NCBI RefSeq assembly: GCF_900143645.1
Contig: NZ_FRFD01000005.1
Coordinates: forward strand, 248,001 to 312,000
Reading direction: 5' to 3'
Length of the DNA: 64,000 bases
Source: Anaerocolumna xylanovorans DSM 12503
Lineage (GTDB): Bacteria > Bacillota > Clostridia > Lachnospirales > Lachnospiraceae
This document shows positions 33,733 to 44,400 of this stretch, piece by piece. A program made the position numbers and the translations under genes. Position 1 is the stretch's first letter. Each line of letters starts with the position of its first letter. The notes beneath the pieces are model-generated. The model saw nothing but the letters and a program-made list of their open reading frames with translations. It had not been told where the DNA came from and made no database searches.

Positions 33733-34724
33733 TGAAAAAAAAGCTATTAGTCATTATTCTGATGATTTTTGCGGCAATTGCTATAGCAGTTATCAGTATC
33801 AATACCGGGAAAATGAATCTTTCACCCATGGAGGTACTGAAGGTTGTCCTGGGTAAGGGTACCCAGAGACAGAACCTGATTATACTTGAATTCCGTCTGC
33901 CTCGTATTACACTTGCCGTATTGACGGGAATCGGAATGGGGGCTTCCGGCTGTATCATGCAGAGCCTGCTGCGCAATGATATGGCGAGTCCCGGTACCCT
34001 TGGCATCAGCTCCGGTTCGGGATTGTTCGTATTGCTGTACGTTGTGGTTTTTGCAGCCAAGGGAACTTCTTCTGCCATTGCTCTGCCGCTGCTGGCATTT
34101 TTAGGCGGAATGATTGCAGCTGGGCTGATTTTCTTTCTGTCCTACCGTCGGGGTAAGGATATCTCACCTACAGGACTGATTCTGACCGGCGTTGCCCTTG
34201 GGAGCGGATATGGCGCTGCAACGACACTTCTGGTACTAAGGCTTGACCAATATCAGATGGATTTTATGCAGCGTTGGTATGCAGGAAGCCTTTGGGGAGA
34301 CAGTTGGGACTATCTCGTTATTCTTATCCCATGGACACTTGTTCTCTGCGGTTATGTATTCTATAAGTCCAGAATATTGAACGTGTTAAATCTTGGTAAT
34401 CAAATGGCAAAGGGTCTGGGTACTGCGGTAAAGCAGGAATTTCTGGGGCTTTCCATTGCAGCAGTGGCGTTGGCCGCAGGAAGCGTATCCCTTGGCGGTA
34501 ACTTTTTCTTTGTGGGCATGATATCACCCCATATGGCAAGAAAACTGGTAGGGCCTGACCATAAGTTTCTGCTGCCGGCCTCTTGCCTTGCAGGAGCAAT
34601 TATAGTACTGCTGGCGGACACAATAACCCGAACTATTAGCTTTGGAACGGATATCCCTACCGGAATAATAATTACCGTGCTTAGCACACCGTATTTTCTA
34701 TATTTATTGGCTAAGTCAAATTAG
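33732..34724 (+). CDS. FecCD-family siderophore permease 2
   Basis: 330 residues. ATG at 33732 overlaps the preceding stop (TGATG) and has AAGGAGG upstream. It has EFRLPRITLAVLTGIGMGAS, MQSLLRNDMASPGTLGIS and NFFFVGMISPHMARKLVG. Ten predicted spans. Paired permease of the siderophore importer. Confidence 0.93.
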   Translation: MKKKLLVIILMIFAAIAIAVISINTGKMNLSPMEVLKVVLGKGTQRQNLIILEFRLPRITLAVLTGIGMGASGCIMQSLLRNDMASPGTLGISSGSGLFVLLYVVVFAAKGTSSAIALPLLAFLGGMIAAGLIFFLSYRRGKDISPTGLILTGVALGSGYGAATTLLVLRLDQYQMDFMQRWYAGSLWGDSWDYLVILIPWTLVLCGYVFYKSRILNVLNLGNQMAKGLGTAVKQEFLGLSIAAVALAAGSVSLGGNFFFVGMISPHMARKLVGPDHKFLLPASCLAGAIIVLLADTITRTISFGTDIPTGIIITVLSTPYFLYLLAKSN

Positions 34725-34734
34725 GAGGTCCCTT

Positions 34735-35556
34735 ATGAATAGTATAACAACCCAAAACCTGGATATTTCCTATGAAGAGGCTTTGATTGTCCGGGGATTA
34801 AATATGAAGATTTCTCACGGAAAAATCACCTCCATCATCGGTCCCAACGGATGCGGAAAATCCACCGTACTTAAAGCGGTGGGGAGGATTTTGAAGCCAA
34901 AAAACGGAGCGGTATTTTTAAATGGTGAAGATATCCGTACCCTGTCTACGAAAGAAATTGCCAGGAAAATGGCGATTCTTCCCCAGACACCCACAGCCCC
35001 CAGCGGCCTTACGGTAAGTGAACTTATCGCATATGGACGCTTTCCCCATCAGCAGGGGTTTGGAAAACTGACGGCGGAGGATAAGAAAATTATAGAGTGG
35101 GCTCTTTCTGTTACCAGACTTACAGAGCTTAAGAACAGGGAGATTGATACTCTGTCAGGAGGCCAGCGTCAGCGGGTATGGATTGCCATGGCACTTGCCC
35201 AGCAGACGGATCATATCCTGTTGGATGAACCGACAACTTATCTGGATCTTGCCCACCAGCTTGAGGTATTGGAGCTTTTGTGGGATCTGAACAGAGAGCA
35301 GGGCTGTACCATTGCTATGGTACTTCATGACCTGAATCTGGCAGCCCGCTTTTCGGATTATATGATTGCAATCCGAGAGGGGGAAATCATTAAGTTTGGA
35401 ACTCCCGAGCAGGTCATGACACCTGCTGTATTGCGGAGTACATTTTCTATTGATGCGGAAGTTGTCCGGGAGCCGCGATCGGGACGCCCGGTCTGCATTA
35501 CCTATGATATAATTCAGAGAGGGGCAGTCAAAGGCAGGGAGGCGCTTGTCATATAA
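34735..35556 (+). CDS. Siderophore ABC transporter ATPase (FecE/FhuC type)
   Basis: 273 residues. Walker A GPNGCGKST, Q-loop LPQTPTAPSGLTV, signature LSGGQRQR, Walker B ILLDEPTTYLD, His-switch VLHDLN. The YLD after Walker B and LPQ are typical of FhuC/FecE ATPases. ATG with AGGAGG nearby. Completes the uptake operon, followed by a terminator. Confidence 0.95.
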   Translation: MNSITTQNLDISYEEALIVRGLNMKISHGKITSIIGPNGCGKSTVLKAVGRILKPKNGAVFLNGEDIRTLSTKEIARKMAILPQTPTAPSGLTVSELIAYGRFPHQQGFGKLTAEDKKIIEWALSVTRLTELKNREIDTLSGGQRQRVWIAMALAQQTDHILLDEPTTYLDLAHQLEVLELLWDLNREQGCTIAMVLHDLNLAARFSDYMIAIREGEIIKFGTPEQVMTPAVLRSTFSIDAEVVREPRSGRPVCITYDIIQRGAVKGREALVI

Positions 35557-35649
35557 AGACAACATTGCGGTGCCATATTCTTTTCGTCCCGGGCTTTGCG
35601 GTAATGAGGCCCAGTGTGTTGAAAGTTCTTTAAATTGATAATGATAAAT

Positions 35650-35704
35650 GGTTCCAACTTGATAAGAATGAGATATAACATCTTGTCAGGAAGGAACCTT
35701 TTTT
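35650..35704 (+). terminator. Terminator of the siderophore operon
   Basis: GGTTCC (35650-35655) pairs with GGAACC (35693-35698), with an inner stem GATAAGA/TCTTGTC (35661-35667/35681-35687), then a run of six Ts. Confidence 0.8.
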
Positions 35705-35719
35705 ACGGCAGCTGTGTTT

Positions 35720-36739
35720 TTAAGTTGAGCTTCTTTCAACAAAAGTAGTAGGTAAGATGATTTTTTGGGGCAATGTTTCATAGCCTTTAATTCTGGCAAG
35801 CAGCAGATTGGCAGCAACCTTGCCGATTTCCTCTTTTGGAACATGATATGTGGTAAGGGGAGGATTGGAGTACTGGGACATTTCAATATCTGACATTCCA
35901 ATGACAGCCACTCTCATTGGCACCGGGATACCATTGGTATAAAAACTCTTCATTGCAGCCATAGCCATCAGGTCACTTGCTGCAAAAAAAGCAGTGGGAT
36001 AGTGATTGCTCTTACATAATTCATCGACTTTCCCGGCACATTCGTCTTCATTCCAGCCACAGTCTATGACCCATTCTTTATGAACAGGTAAGCCAGCTTT
36101 GTGCATTGCAATTATGTAGCCCTGATAACGCTGGCTGTCTTTAATATCCCCGGATTCACCGCTTCCGCCGATAAATCCGATCTCTTTGTGTCCTTTATCA
36201 ATGAGGTGTTTCGTTGCTAAGATACCATTTTGCAAATGGTCATAGCCGACATCATCGATATCATCTCTTAAGGTATCAATTCCAATGATATGAGGAACAT
36301 GTTTTTTGATATATTGATAGATATTATCGCTCAAAGGTTCCATTAAAACCAGACCATCCAAAGAATCGCTGAATGCCGCGCTTAAATGATTCTTATCCTG
36401 AAGAATGGGTGCAGATTTAATAAAAGCTAAGTCAATGCCAAGTTCTCTTAATTGTTTTTCTACGCCGGCAAGGATAGACATATAGTAAGGGTCATTATAG
36501 CCTTTCTTTGTCACTCTTAAAATACAGCCTATTTTTGCATTTAAGAGGGCTTCTGCATTAGACTTGTGCGTCTTCTTGCGTTGTACTGTAACGGGAGTGT
36601 AATTTAATTGATTCACTGCATCAAGTACCCGCTTCTTTGTTTCTTCGGTCATCTTATATTTGGTATCATTATTTAAAACACGGGAGACAGTGGCGATTGA
36701 GACATTCGCCAGTTTTGCAACTTCTCGTATGGTACTCAT
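35720..36739 (-). CDS. LacI-family transcriptional regulator (EbgR/GalR type)
   Basis: 339 residues. N-terminal HTH STIREVAKLANVSIATVSRV, hinge and PBP1-like sugar-binding domain, ending ILPTTFVERSST. Divergent from the GalNAc-1-P-handling genes at 37078, with a candidate operator between. It probably represses the galacto-N-biose locus until a pathway sugar binds. Sequence is Galactose/EbgR-like in style (NNDTKYKMTEETKKRVLDAV). Its C-terminal coding sequence has a partial duplicate at 27837. Confidence 0.9.
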   Translation of the reverse strand: MSTIREVAKLANVSIATVSRVLNNDTKYKMTEETKKRVLDAVNQLNYTPVTVQRKKTHKSNAEALLNAKIGCILRVTKKGYNDPYYMSILAGVEKQLRELGIDLAFIKSAPILQDKNHLSAAFSDSLDGLVLMEPLSDNIYQYIKKHVPHIIGIDTLRDDIDDVGYDHLQNGILATKHLIDKGHKEIGFIGGSGESGDIKDSQRYQGYIIAMHKAGLPVHKEWVIDCGWNEDECAGKVDELCKSNHYPTAFFAASDLMAMAAMKSFYTNGIPVPMRVAVIGMSDIEMSQYSNPPLTTYHVPKEEIGKVAANLLLARIKGYETLPQKIILPTTFVERSST

Positions 36740-36957
36740 AGGTGTAGTTCCCTTTCTATAAATAGTTATGGATCATAACAAAGATTGTTTAGTTGCTGTT
36801 ACGTTGTATATTTACTTTACCCCATTTTTATTTAATTGTCAATGTTTAGGCAAAAAATTCATGGTTTATATAGCGGATAGTTATGAAATTAACAATTCAT
36901 AAAAAATTCAATATGTATTCATAGAATTTATAAAGTGAAAAAATATGTTTTTACCTG

Positions 36958-37031
36958 TTTACAAATCATGAAACAAGTGCTAATATAAACGTAAACAGAG
37001 ATAAACAATTTGCGTAACAATGCAAGTTACG
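36958..37031 (+). promoter_or_regulatory. Promoter and LacI-type operator for the kinase/nucleotidyltransferase genes
   Basis: TTTACA 36958-36963, 17-base spacer, TAATAT 36981-36986. Downstream, CGTAAC-N7-GTTACG (37013-37018/37026-37031) is an inverted repeat in the early transcribed region, a common roadblock position. A GTTACG half-site also lies close to the LacI start (about 36800-36805), which would allow autoregulation. Assignment to the neighbouring LacI protein is inference. Confidence 0.55.
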
Positions 37032-37077
37032 TTACATTTTTCAAACTTTAATAAAACACATGGGAGGAAGTAATCAT

Positions 37078-37995
37078 ATGGAAAAACCAGTATTAGTAAT
37101 TATGGCGGCCGGAATGGGAAGCAGATATGGCGGTTTAAAGCAAATTGATTCTGTTGATGAGCAGGGGCATATCATTATTGATTTTTCGATTTTTGATGCA
37201 ATCAAAGCCGGGTTCCGGAAAGTGGTTTTTATCATTAAGAAAGAAATTGAAGAAGATTTTAAAAAAGTAATTGGAAATTGTACCAAAAATATTGATGATG
37301 TCGAGTTTGTTTATCAGGAGATTGCAAAAGTACCGGAAAGTTCTTTAATACCGGAAGGAAGAGTAAAACCGTGGGGTACAGGTCATGCGGTCTTATGCTG
37401 CAAAGATAAAATACAGGGACCGTTTGCAGTAATTAATGCCGATGATTTCTATGGCCGTGAAGCATTTACAAAAATATATGATTTCTTAAGTTCTAAGGCA
37501 GAGAGCCAAAAAAACCTTTATGCTATGGTTGGATATCAGTTAAAAAATACGTTAACAGAGCATGGATCTGTTGCAAGAGGTGTATGTGGCGTTAATGAGG
37601 AAGGTTTCTTAACCAAGATTACAGAAAGAACGAGGATTGAAAAGTTTCCTGAAGGTGCCAAGTACTATGATAACGAGAAGGACAAATGGGAAGATATTTC
37701 ATCTGACAGTACCGTATCTATGAATCTGTGGGGCTTCCAGGCGAACATAATGGAAGAACTGGAGAAAGAATTTGATACGTTTTTAAAGACAGAGGTTTTA
37801 GATAACCCGCTTAAAAGTGAGTTTTTCCTGCCTACCGTTGTTCAGCATATGATTGAAACACAAAAGGCACAGGTAGAAGTGCTGCACTCTAAGGACCAGT
37901 GGTTTGGTGTTACCTATAAAGAGGATAAGGAAGTTGTGTTAAGAGAGATAGCAAAGTTAAAAAAACAGGGTGTTTATCCGGAAAATTTATGGTAA
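37078..37995 (+). CDS. Sugar-phosphate nucleotidyltransferase, probably making UDP-GalNAc/UDP-Gal
   Basis: 305 residues from ATG 37078 (GGGAGG upstream; an in-frame ATG at 37060 overlaps that site). N-terminal nucleotide-binding signature IMAAGMGSRYGGLKQID and NADDFYG are those of the NTP_transferase fold. In Bifidobacterium the galacto-N-biose pathway uses a GalT-type enzyme (GalT2/LnpC) at this step; here a pyrophosphorylase-type protein stands next to a NahK-like kinase and galE and likely fills it, converting the hexosamine- or hexose-1-phosphate with UTP. The exact substrate is inferred from context. Confidence 0.82.
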   Translation: MEKPVLVIMAAGMGSRYGGLKQIDSVDEQGHIIIDFSIFDAIKAGFRKVVFIIKKEIEEDFKKVIGNCTKNIDDVEFVYQEIAKVPESSLIPEGRVKPWGTGHAVLCCKDKIQGPFAVINADDFYGREAFTKIYDFLSSKAESQKNLYAMVGYQLKNTLTEHGSVARGVCGVNEEGFLTKITERTRIEKFPEGAKYYDNEKDKWEDISSDSTVSMNLWGFQANIMEELEKEFDTFLKTEVLDNPLKSEFFLPTVVQHMIETQKAQVEVLHSKDQWFGVTYKEDKEVVLREIAKLKKQGVYPENLW

Positions 37996-38048
37996 GGGTA
38001 GCAAAATTATTGTGGAAGTGATAGTATGAGAAAGGCATGGTTGTTGTT

Positions 38049-39161
38049 ATGACAAGAGAAATAAAGAGTGAGTTAATAGAAAAAGCAATTGCACAGTTTC
38101 AGACAGAAGGAAATGTCAAAAGTTATGGAAGGTATGGAAATGGACATATCAATGATACTTTTGCCGTGGTTTTTAAAGAGGATGTGAAAGAAAAAAGATA
38201 CATATTACAGCGTATTAACCATAGCATCTTTAAAGATCCTGAAAAATTAATGTTTAACATCACCCAGGTAACCTCATTTTTAAAAGAGGAGGTAAAAAAA
38301 CTCGGAGGGGATGAGTTTAGGGAAGTCGTAACTGTAATAAGTACCAGGAACGGTAATTCCTTTTATTCAGACAGCGAGGGGTCTTTCTGGAGAATGTACC
38401 TTTTTATTGAAGATGCCAGCTGCTTTGAACAGGTTGATAAGCCGGAGGATTTTTATCAGAGTGCTGTTGCTTTTGGCAGATTTCAGAAGCTGTTATCCGC
38501 CTTTGATGCATCCGGTCTGTATGAGGTAATACCGGATTTTCATAATACACCGTTACGTTATGAACGTTTTTTACAGGTCGTGAAAGAGGATAAATGTAAC
38601 CGTGCCAAAGAGGTAAAGGATGAGATTGAGTTTTTTATCAAGAGAAAAGAGGATATGGAGTGCTGCAAGAACTACTTGGATGAAGGAAAACTCCCGCTTC
38701 GTGTAACACATAATGATACGAAGCTTAATAATGTTATGATAGATAATAAGACGGGGAAGGGCCTGTGTGTTATCGATTTAGATACCGTTATGCCCGGTCT
38801 GTCCCTCTTTGATTTTGGTGATTCTATTCGTTTTGGTGCGAACACGGCGGCGGAAGATGAAAAGGATTTATCCAAAGTAAGTTTGGATTTGGATTTGTTT
38901 GAACAATATGTAAAAGGATATTTAACCGGTTGTGAAGGCAGTCTGACAGATACTGAAATCTCCATGCTGCCCCATGGGGCGAAGACTATGACGCTGGAAT
39001 GCGGAATGCGTTTTCTGACGGATTATTTAGAGGGTGATGTTTACTTCCGGATTCACCGGGAGGAACATAACTTAGACCGCTGCCATACCCAAATGGCACT
39101 TGTTCTTGATATGGAACAGAAATGGAATGAGATGAATGAAATAGTTGCAAAGTACCGTTAA
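38049..39161 (+). CDS. nahK: N-acetylhexosamine 1-kinase-like phosphotransferase
   Basis: 370 residues from ATG 38049 (MTREIKSELIEKAIAQFQ); an in-frame ATG at 38037 is also possible. Choline-kinase/APH fold: NDTFAVVF-RYILQRINH near the N-terminus, catalytic loop RVTHNDTKLNNVMI and metal Asp in CVIDLDTVMPG. This matches the NahK group, which phosphorylates GalNAc and GlcNAc at C1. An 8-codon frame (MRKAWLLL, 38026-38052, GGAAGTG upstream) ends on the ATGA that starts this gene, suggesting coupled translation. Position next to nucleotidyltransferase, galE, GH101 and GH112 supports the call. Confidence 0.85.
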   Translation: MTREIKSELIEKAIAQFQTEGNVKSYGRYGNGHINDTFAVVFKEDVKEKRYILQRINHSIFKDPEKLMFNITQVTSFLKEEVKKLGGDEFREVVTVISTRNGNSFYSDSEGSFWRMYLFIEDASCFEQVDKPEDFYQSAVAFGRFQKLLSAFDASGLYEVIPDFHNTPLRYERFLQVVKEDKCNRAKEVKDEIEFFIKRKEDMECCKNYLDEGKLPLRVTHNDTKLNNVMIDNKTGKGLCVIDLDTVMPGLSLFDFGDSIRFGANTAAEDEKDLSKVSLDLDLFEQYVKGYLTGCEGSLTDTEISMLPHGAKTMTLECGMRFLTDYLEGDVYFRIHREEHNLDRCHTQMALVLDMEQKWNEMNEIVAKYR

Positions 39162-39186
39162 CGGTTATCTGCTTGAAAAGGGAAAA

Positions 39187-39248
39187 GAGTGAAAGGAAAC
39201 TTTCACTCCCCCTGATTTTATACGCGTGCTAAAGCACGCAGATGGGAG
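39187..39248 (+). repeat. Dispersed two-hairpin element before galE
   Basis: Hairpin 1 GAGTGAAAG-GAAA-CTTTCACTC (39187-39208), a perfect 9-bp stem with a GNRA tetraloop; linker CCCCTGATTTTATAC; hairpin 2 GCGTGC-TAAA-GCACGC (39224-39239); then AGATGGGAG, whose GGGAG (39244-39248) serves the galE ATG at 39255. Confidence 0.85.
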
Positions 39249-39254
39249 CTGAAT

Positions 39255-40268
39255 ATGTCAATATTAGTTACAGGTGGTGCAGGATACATAGGAAGCCATA
39301 CCTGCCTTGAGTTGTTAAGAAAGGGCTATGATGTTGTTGTTATTGATAACTTAAGTAACTCTTCAAAAGAGTCATTAGAGAGAGTGAAAAAATTAGCCGG
39401 CAGAGATCTGACTTTTTATGAGTTCAATGTGGAAGATAAGGAAAAATTAAGGGCAGTATTTGAAAAAGAGAAGATAGAAGCAGTTATTCATTTTGCGGGA
39501 TTAAAAGCAGTGGGAGAATCTGTTCAGAAGCCGCTGGCATATTACTATAACAACTTAGTATCAACGCTGGTGCTGTGCGAAGTGATGACAGAGTTTCATG
39601 TAAAGAAACTGGTATTTAGTTCCTCTGCAACTGTATATGGTAATCCCCATACAGTGCCGATTAAGGAAGATTTCCCGCTGTCTGTTACCAATCCATACGG
39701 AAGAACAAAATTAATGCAGGAAGAGATGTTAAGAGACTTAGCAGTAGCTGACAGCGAATGGAAGATTATCCTGTTACGCTATTTTAATCCCATTGGTGCG
39801 GATGAGAGCGGGATGATCGGAGAAGATCCCCTTGGTATTCCAAATAATTTGGTACCATACATTACTCAGGTAGCAGTTGGCAAATTAAAAGAGCTGCAAG
39901 TATTTGGTGACGATTATGAAACAAAAGACGGCAGTGGCGTAAGAGATTATATCCATGTTACCGACCTTGCGGTTGGCCATGTGAAGTCCATTGAGAAGCT
40001 GGACAAAATAGAAGGTGTAAAGACTTATAACCTGGGTACGGGTAAGGGCTACAGTGTTTTTGAGATGGTTGCTGCCTTCTCAAAAAGCTGTAAAAAGCCG
40101 ATCCCTTATGTTGTGAAAGCAAGAAGACCGGGTGATATTGCAACATGTTATGCTGATCCGGGTCTGGCAAAAGAGGAACTTGGCTTTTGTGCAGAAAGAG
40201 AGCTTGCACAGATGTGCGAAGATTCTTATCGCTGGCAGTGCAATAATCCCAACGGATATCGTGATTAA
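39255..40268 (+). CDS. galE: UDP-glucose (UDP-GlcNAc) 4-epimerase
   Basis: 337 residues. NAD-binding TGGAGYIGSHTCLELL, catalytic Ser/Thr region SSSATVYGNPHTVP, Tyr-x3-Lys in NPYGRTKLMQEEM, and the HVTDLAVGHV motif. Interconverts UDP-Glc/UDP-Gal and, in this pathway, probably UDP-GlcNAc/UDP-GalNAc, feeding both halves of galacto-N-biose into central metabolism. The family's specificity gate residue cannot be called safely by eye. Ribosome site comes from the preceding repeat element. Confidence 0.95.
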   Translation: MSILVTGGAGYIGSHTCLELLRKGYDVVVIDNLSNSSKESLERVKKLAGRDLTFYEFNVEDKEKLRAVFEKEKIEAVIHFAGLKAVGESVQKPLAYYYNNLVSTLVLCEVMTEFHVKKLVFSSSATVYGNPHTVPIKEDFPLSVTNPYGRTKLMQEEMLRDLAVADSEWKIILLRYFNPIGADESGMIGEDPLGIPNNLVPYITQVAVGKLKELQVFGDDYETKDGSGVRDYIHVTDLAVGHVKSIEKLDKIEGVKTYNLGTGKGYSVFEMVAAFSKSCKKPIPYVVKARRPGDIATCYADPGLAKEELGFCAERELAQMCEDSYRWQCNNPNGYRD

Positions 40269-40331
40269 GTCAGAATAAATAAAGAGTATCCTTTCAGGGG
40301 AGCTTCCGAATACAGGAAGCTCCCCATTGTT

Positions 40332-41246
40332 TTAATGCGATACTGAAATGGAGCCCTGATACATTTTCCTATATTCCTGAGGAGATATATTGGTAGTTCT
40401 TTTAAATGCCTGAGAAAAGTAACTGGGAGAAGAAAAGCCCACAATCTGAGATATCGAGGATAAAGAATAATTGGTATTTGCAAGCAGATGCTTACTTTCA
40501 TCAATCCGCCTCTTGATTAAATAATTGATTGGTGAAGTTCCGAACTGCTTGGCAAAATTATGTGCAAAATAGTATTTATTTAAGTGCACAAGAGAACTTA
40601 AGGTTTCAATAGTTATATTCTCACTATAGTGATCTTCGATATATTTTTTCGCGATACTGCATTCTCTTGTCAGGCGCGGTCCGGTGAGGATGGAGACCTT
40701 AAAGGCATCATTTCGGAGAATGATGGTAAAGATGATATTTAATAAGTTCTGGCATACAAAGTCACGGTATGGCTGGTCGCGCTTCATCTCATGTGCAAGG
40801 GTATTAAAGTAAAGATGCAAATCAGATTTATGAGCAGAACTGTTTAAGAGGATACAGCCCCGGTTTTCTGTCTGAAACTGAATTCCTTCCACTCCCAGCA
40901 CGATATATTCCATTGGCTTTGAAGGATTTGAAATTTCGGTATGTACAATGGTGGGATTTAAGATGATGAGATCATTGGATTTCACATCAAAAGTTTCTGA
41001 TTCCACAGAGAATTTCCCGGTTCCATTGGTGATGTAAAAGAACTCTGTGAAGTTATGGGAATGGGGAAGGCTTATCCAGTCATTTCCGTATTTTGCCAGT
41101 GCCACATAGAGCAAAGTAACATGAATTGCCTGATTCCCCTGCTTGCCGTCAGGGTTAAAAGTATAGGTAAGAGTGGAGTCCTCCTGATGTATCATGGACG
41201 CTTCGCATTCATTCTCTGTCTTAAAATTATAACGGCTGTTGCTCAT
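40332..41246 (-). CDS. AraC-family regulator with cupin sensor
   Basis: 304 residues. An N-terminal cupin (SLPHSHNFTEFFYITNGTGK, then SNDLIILNPTIVHTE) typical of sugar-sensing AraC proteins, and a C-terminal double HTH (VHLNKYYFAHNFAKQFGTSP, SSISQIVGFSSPSYFSQAF). Divergent from the GH101 gene; the shared intergenic region contains a block duplicated before the binding-protein gene, its likely target. It is probably the activator of galacto-N-biose uptake and release (inference). Confidence 0.88.
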   Translation of the reverse strand: MSNSRYNFKTENECEASMIHQEDSTLTYTFNPDGKQGNQAIHVTLLYVALAKYGNDWISLPHSHNFTEFFYITNGTGKFSVESETFDVKSNDLIILNPTIVHTEISNPSKPMEYIVLGVEGIQFQTENRGCILLNSSAHKSDLHLYFNTLAHEMKRDQPYRDFVCQNLLNIIFTIILRNDAFKVSILTGPRLTRECSIAKKYIEDHYSENITIETLSSLVHLNKYYFAHNFAKQFGTSPINYLIKRRIDESKHLLANTNYSLSSISQIVGFSSPSYFSQAFKRTTNISPQEYRKMYQGSISVSH

Positions 41247-41270
41247 AACTTTCCCCTTCCTGTCATGTAA

Positions 41271-41395
41271 ATATTGTACAAAAATATTAAAAATATAATT
41301 GCAAATTGTTTATTATGTCTATTATACAGCAATATTTATAAAGAAGAAAGCAAAAATTCCATTGTTTATAAAATTAAAAATGGTATTGTACAAGT
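41271..41395 (+). promoter_or_regulatory. GH101 promoter block, duplicated at 47768
   Basis: About 120 bases sharing long runs with 47768-47890, including TTTATAAAATTAAA, AAGAAGAAAGCAAAA and ATATTGTACAAAAA. Both contain two ATTGTTT-type repeats (41305-41316 and 41361-41372) with start positions 56 bp apart, and a promoter whose -35 (TTGTTT 41362-41367) overlaps the second repeat. The spacer is 16 bases with -10 TATTGT (41384-41389). Direct repeats overlapping the -35 box are the usual AraC activator geometry. Confidence 0.65.
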
Positions 41396-41421
41396 ATAAC
41401 ATGAAAGGAAGGATAATCTCA

Positions 41422-44400
41422 ATGAAATGTAGGAAGCTCAAGTTATTCGTATCAATTTTGTTAGTGGTAACATTAATACCGTCCCAGATAAATGTGATTC
41501 CGGCAAAAGCATCTGATACAGCACCAACGGTATCGGTAAATGCAGGCAGTCCCGAAATAATATCTGTGGACAATGCACTACAGCAGGATACATGGCAATT
41601 AATTGATAGCCATGGTTCTTTTGAAACAATGAAGGAAAATCAAACTCCATCGATTCGTTTGGTATCGGGTCCCCAAAACAATAACGGTAATAACCCGGCG
41701 TTATTGGGGAATGATAGCCTAAAGGCAGTATCCGGCGGAGCAATCGAATTTACCGTTGTACCAAACAGCAGTAAAGCAGATTCCAGATTTGGTATCTTTC
41801 TCAACTATAAAGACACAAACAACTGTATCTTTATAGGCTACGATTCCTCCAGCAACTGGTTCTATGAATATAAAATAAATGGCGCCGGAGATTGGCCTTC
41901 GTTAAATCAAACAGCACCTAATGCGGGGGAAGAAGTAAAAGTAAAAATTGAATTTGGCACCAACAATGAAATGAAGGTTACCTTAAACGGTGCTGAAAAA
42001 GTAATTGATACCTCTCCCTTTTCCAGCCTGTCCGAAGGCGAAATCTTATTTAAAGCCGGTACCTATGGTACAGCCGTAACGGATGTGACCCTAAAAGACA
42101 TCAAGTTCAATGGTATAGCAGCCGGTGTGAATGATTGGAAATTAAAATCCAGCGCAAGCGGCGAAACGGCAGCCGTAACTGCGAACGATAAGGTAAGCGG
42201 AATTAGATTAACCGCCAATGCCGGTGATGATAATACTTATGAATCCAGTGCAAAATTAATGGATATCACTGCCGGAGATTTTAAGAACGGATCTTTTGAA
42301 GCGGTCCTTACTCCGGGCGCAGCCTATGGTGGAGCAACTACCGGTATGTATTTAAGATATATTGATCCGACACATTTTGTATTCGTTGGCTTTGATGAAG
42401 TATCCGGCTGGTTCTGGGAATATAAGGACGGCGGAGCAAATGATAGTTACGGATATTTTAGTGATGCGGCCGGTGCACTTCCACAGGTAGGTCAGGACAT
42501 TAAATTAAAAATAACTGCATCCGATGAAAAACTATATCTTTGGATCAATGATGGAACGAACATTGACTTAAGTGCCGAAGCCGGATTTGATCAGACTGTA
42601 TTCAAAAACCTGCCTGCCGGAAAGATCGGATTTAAAGCAGGAAAATATGGTGATGAGCAGGTCGATGTAACCATCAAATCCGTTAGTTATATCAAGATGC
42701 TGGAAACGGAAGAAGAAACCCCTTCTGAACCCTATTCCTATAGCAATGATTTTGAAACCGGTCATGAAGATATCTCTGCTTTTGCCAATATCGGTACCGG
42801 CAGCGCATCTTTTGAACGCGTCACATACGGTGACGGTCATGCATTGCAGGTAACCGTACCAAGTACCGGCAGTAACGGAGCGATTATTGCAGATACTACA
42901 ACGAAAAAGATTACCAATGGTTATATTGAAGCAGATATTGTTCCTGCCAACGGTACATCTAAAACAAAATTGAGCGATATCCGTTTTGGTGTGGCACTTA
43001 GAGCCAATACAAGTGTGGCAGCAAGGGACTTGATATATGTTGGAACCGGCGATTCAGACGGACTATGGTTTTATGAGCATTGGAATCCCGATAATTCTAC
43101 CAATGCCTGGTCCAGCATGTATGACGGAAGTCCCTTAAGCCCGGGAGAAAAAACGCATATAAAGGCAAAAGTGCTGGATGGAGATATTACTCTCTGGGTA
43201 AATGGCGTTAAGGTAATATCCGGAGCCCTTGGAAATGGTGCCCAAAGAGATGCAGGCTATTTTGGTTTTATTAAATCCCGTAACAGCAATAGCTACCTTA
43301 TTGATAATATTAAGATACAGGAAGTATTACCTGCAAAGGCACCGAATACCCCTGCGGTAATCGATACTATCGCATCGGATAAGCTAAGTGTTAAGATTGA
43401 TAAGGTATTTCCAAGAATTATTGATTATACCTGGATCAATGAGGATTCCTGTAAAGGTGAAATATTCAAAGGTCAGGAAAAGAGTATTTATGCATTGAAG
43501 TTAAACGGTGTTGTTGTATATCCGCAGGTATCCTGTGTTATTAATGACAAAAAGGATACGGCAGAATATACTTTGACAGCAATTGATGAAGATAATCAGA
43601 TTAATGCCGAGATTACGGCACAGATTCACGTTGAAGGCAATCAGGCGGGACTTACCCTTACTTCAATTAAAAATCATAGTACGGAGAATTTAAAATCGAT
43701 TGAAATACCTGATTTTAATATGATAACAATTACGAGCGATCAGCAAAATGCACAATTTAAAGGTGCCGTACTTTCAGGCAATACTACTGTAACAGGAGAT
43801 ACAACCGTAGCTTTGGATAAAAATTATACGGTGGATGCTCCGAGCGGGTATGCTTATGGTGTTCTTTCTTCCAATAAATTAAGTGCAGGTATATGGAGCA
43901 ATTCAGAAGCCAACAGTGATTTAAGAATTACCAGAAATTCCGGCAGCGGTTATAATGACAAATTGGAAGAATACAAATCAATCTCATTAACCAGTTCACC
44001 ATGGATTTATGAATATTATCCTGTAACGGAACAGACAGAAGCAAACGTTACCAAATCAACACCAATGGCTAAAATTATTATTACACCTGATGTTAACGGT
44101 GATAGCATTACAGACTGGCAGGACGGAGCCATTGCCTACAGAGAGATTATGAATAATCCGGCAGGCTGGGAGGAGGTTGCAGATGTAGTAGCATACCGTA
44201 TTCCTATGAACTTTGCAAGCCAGGCTACCAATCCATTCTTAAAGACACTCGACAACGTAAAAAAAGTATTCCTTGCAACAGACGGATTAGGGCAAGCTGT
44301 CTTATTAAAAGGATATGCCAATGAAGGCCATGACTCCGGGCATCCTGATTATGGTGCTGTTGGAGAACGAATGGGCGGTGAGGCGGATATTAATACCCTT

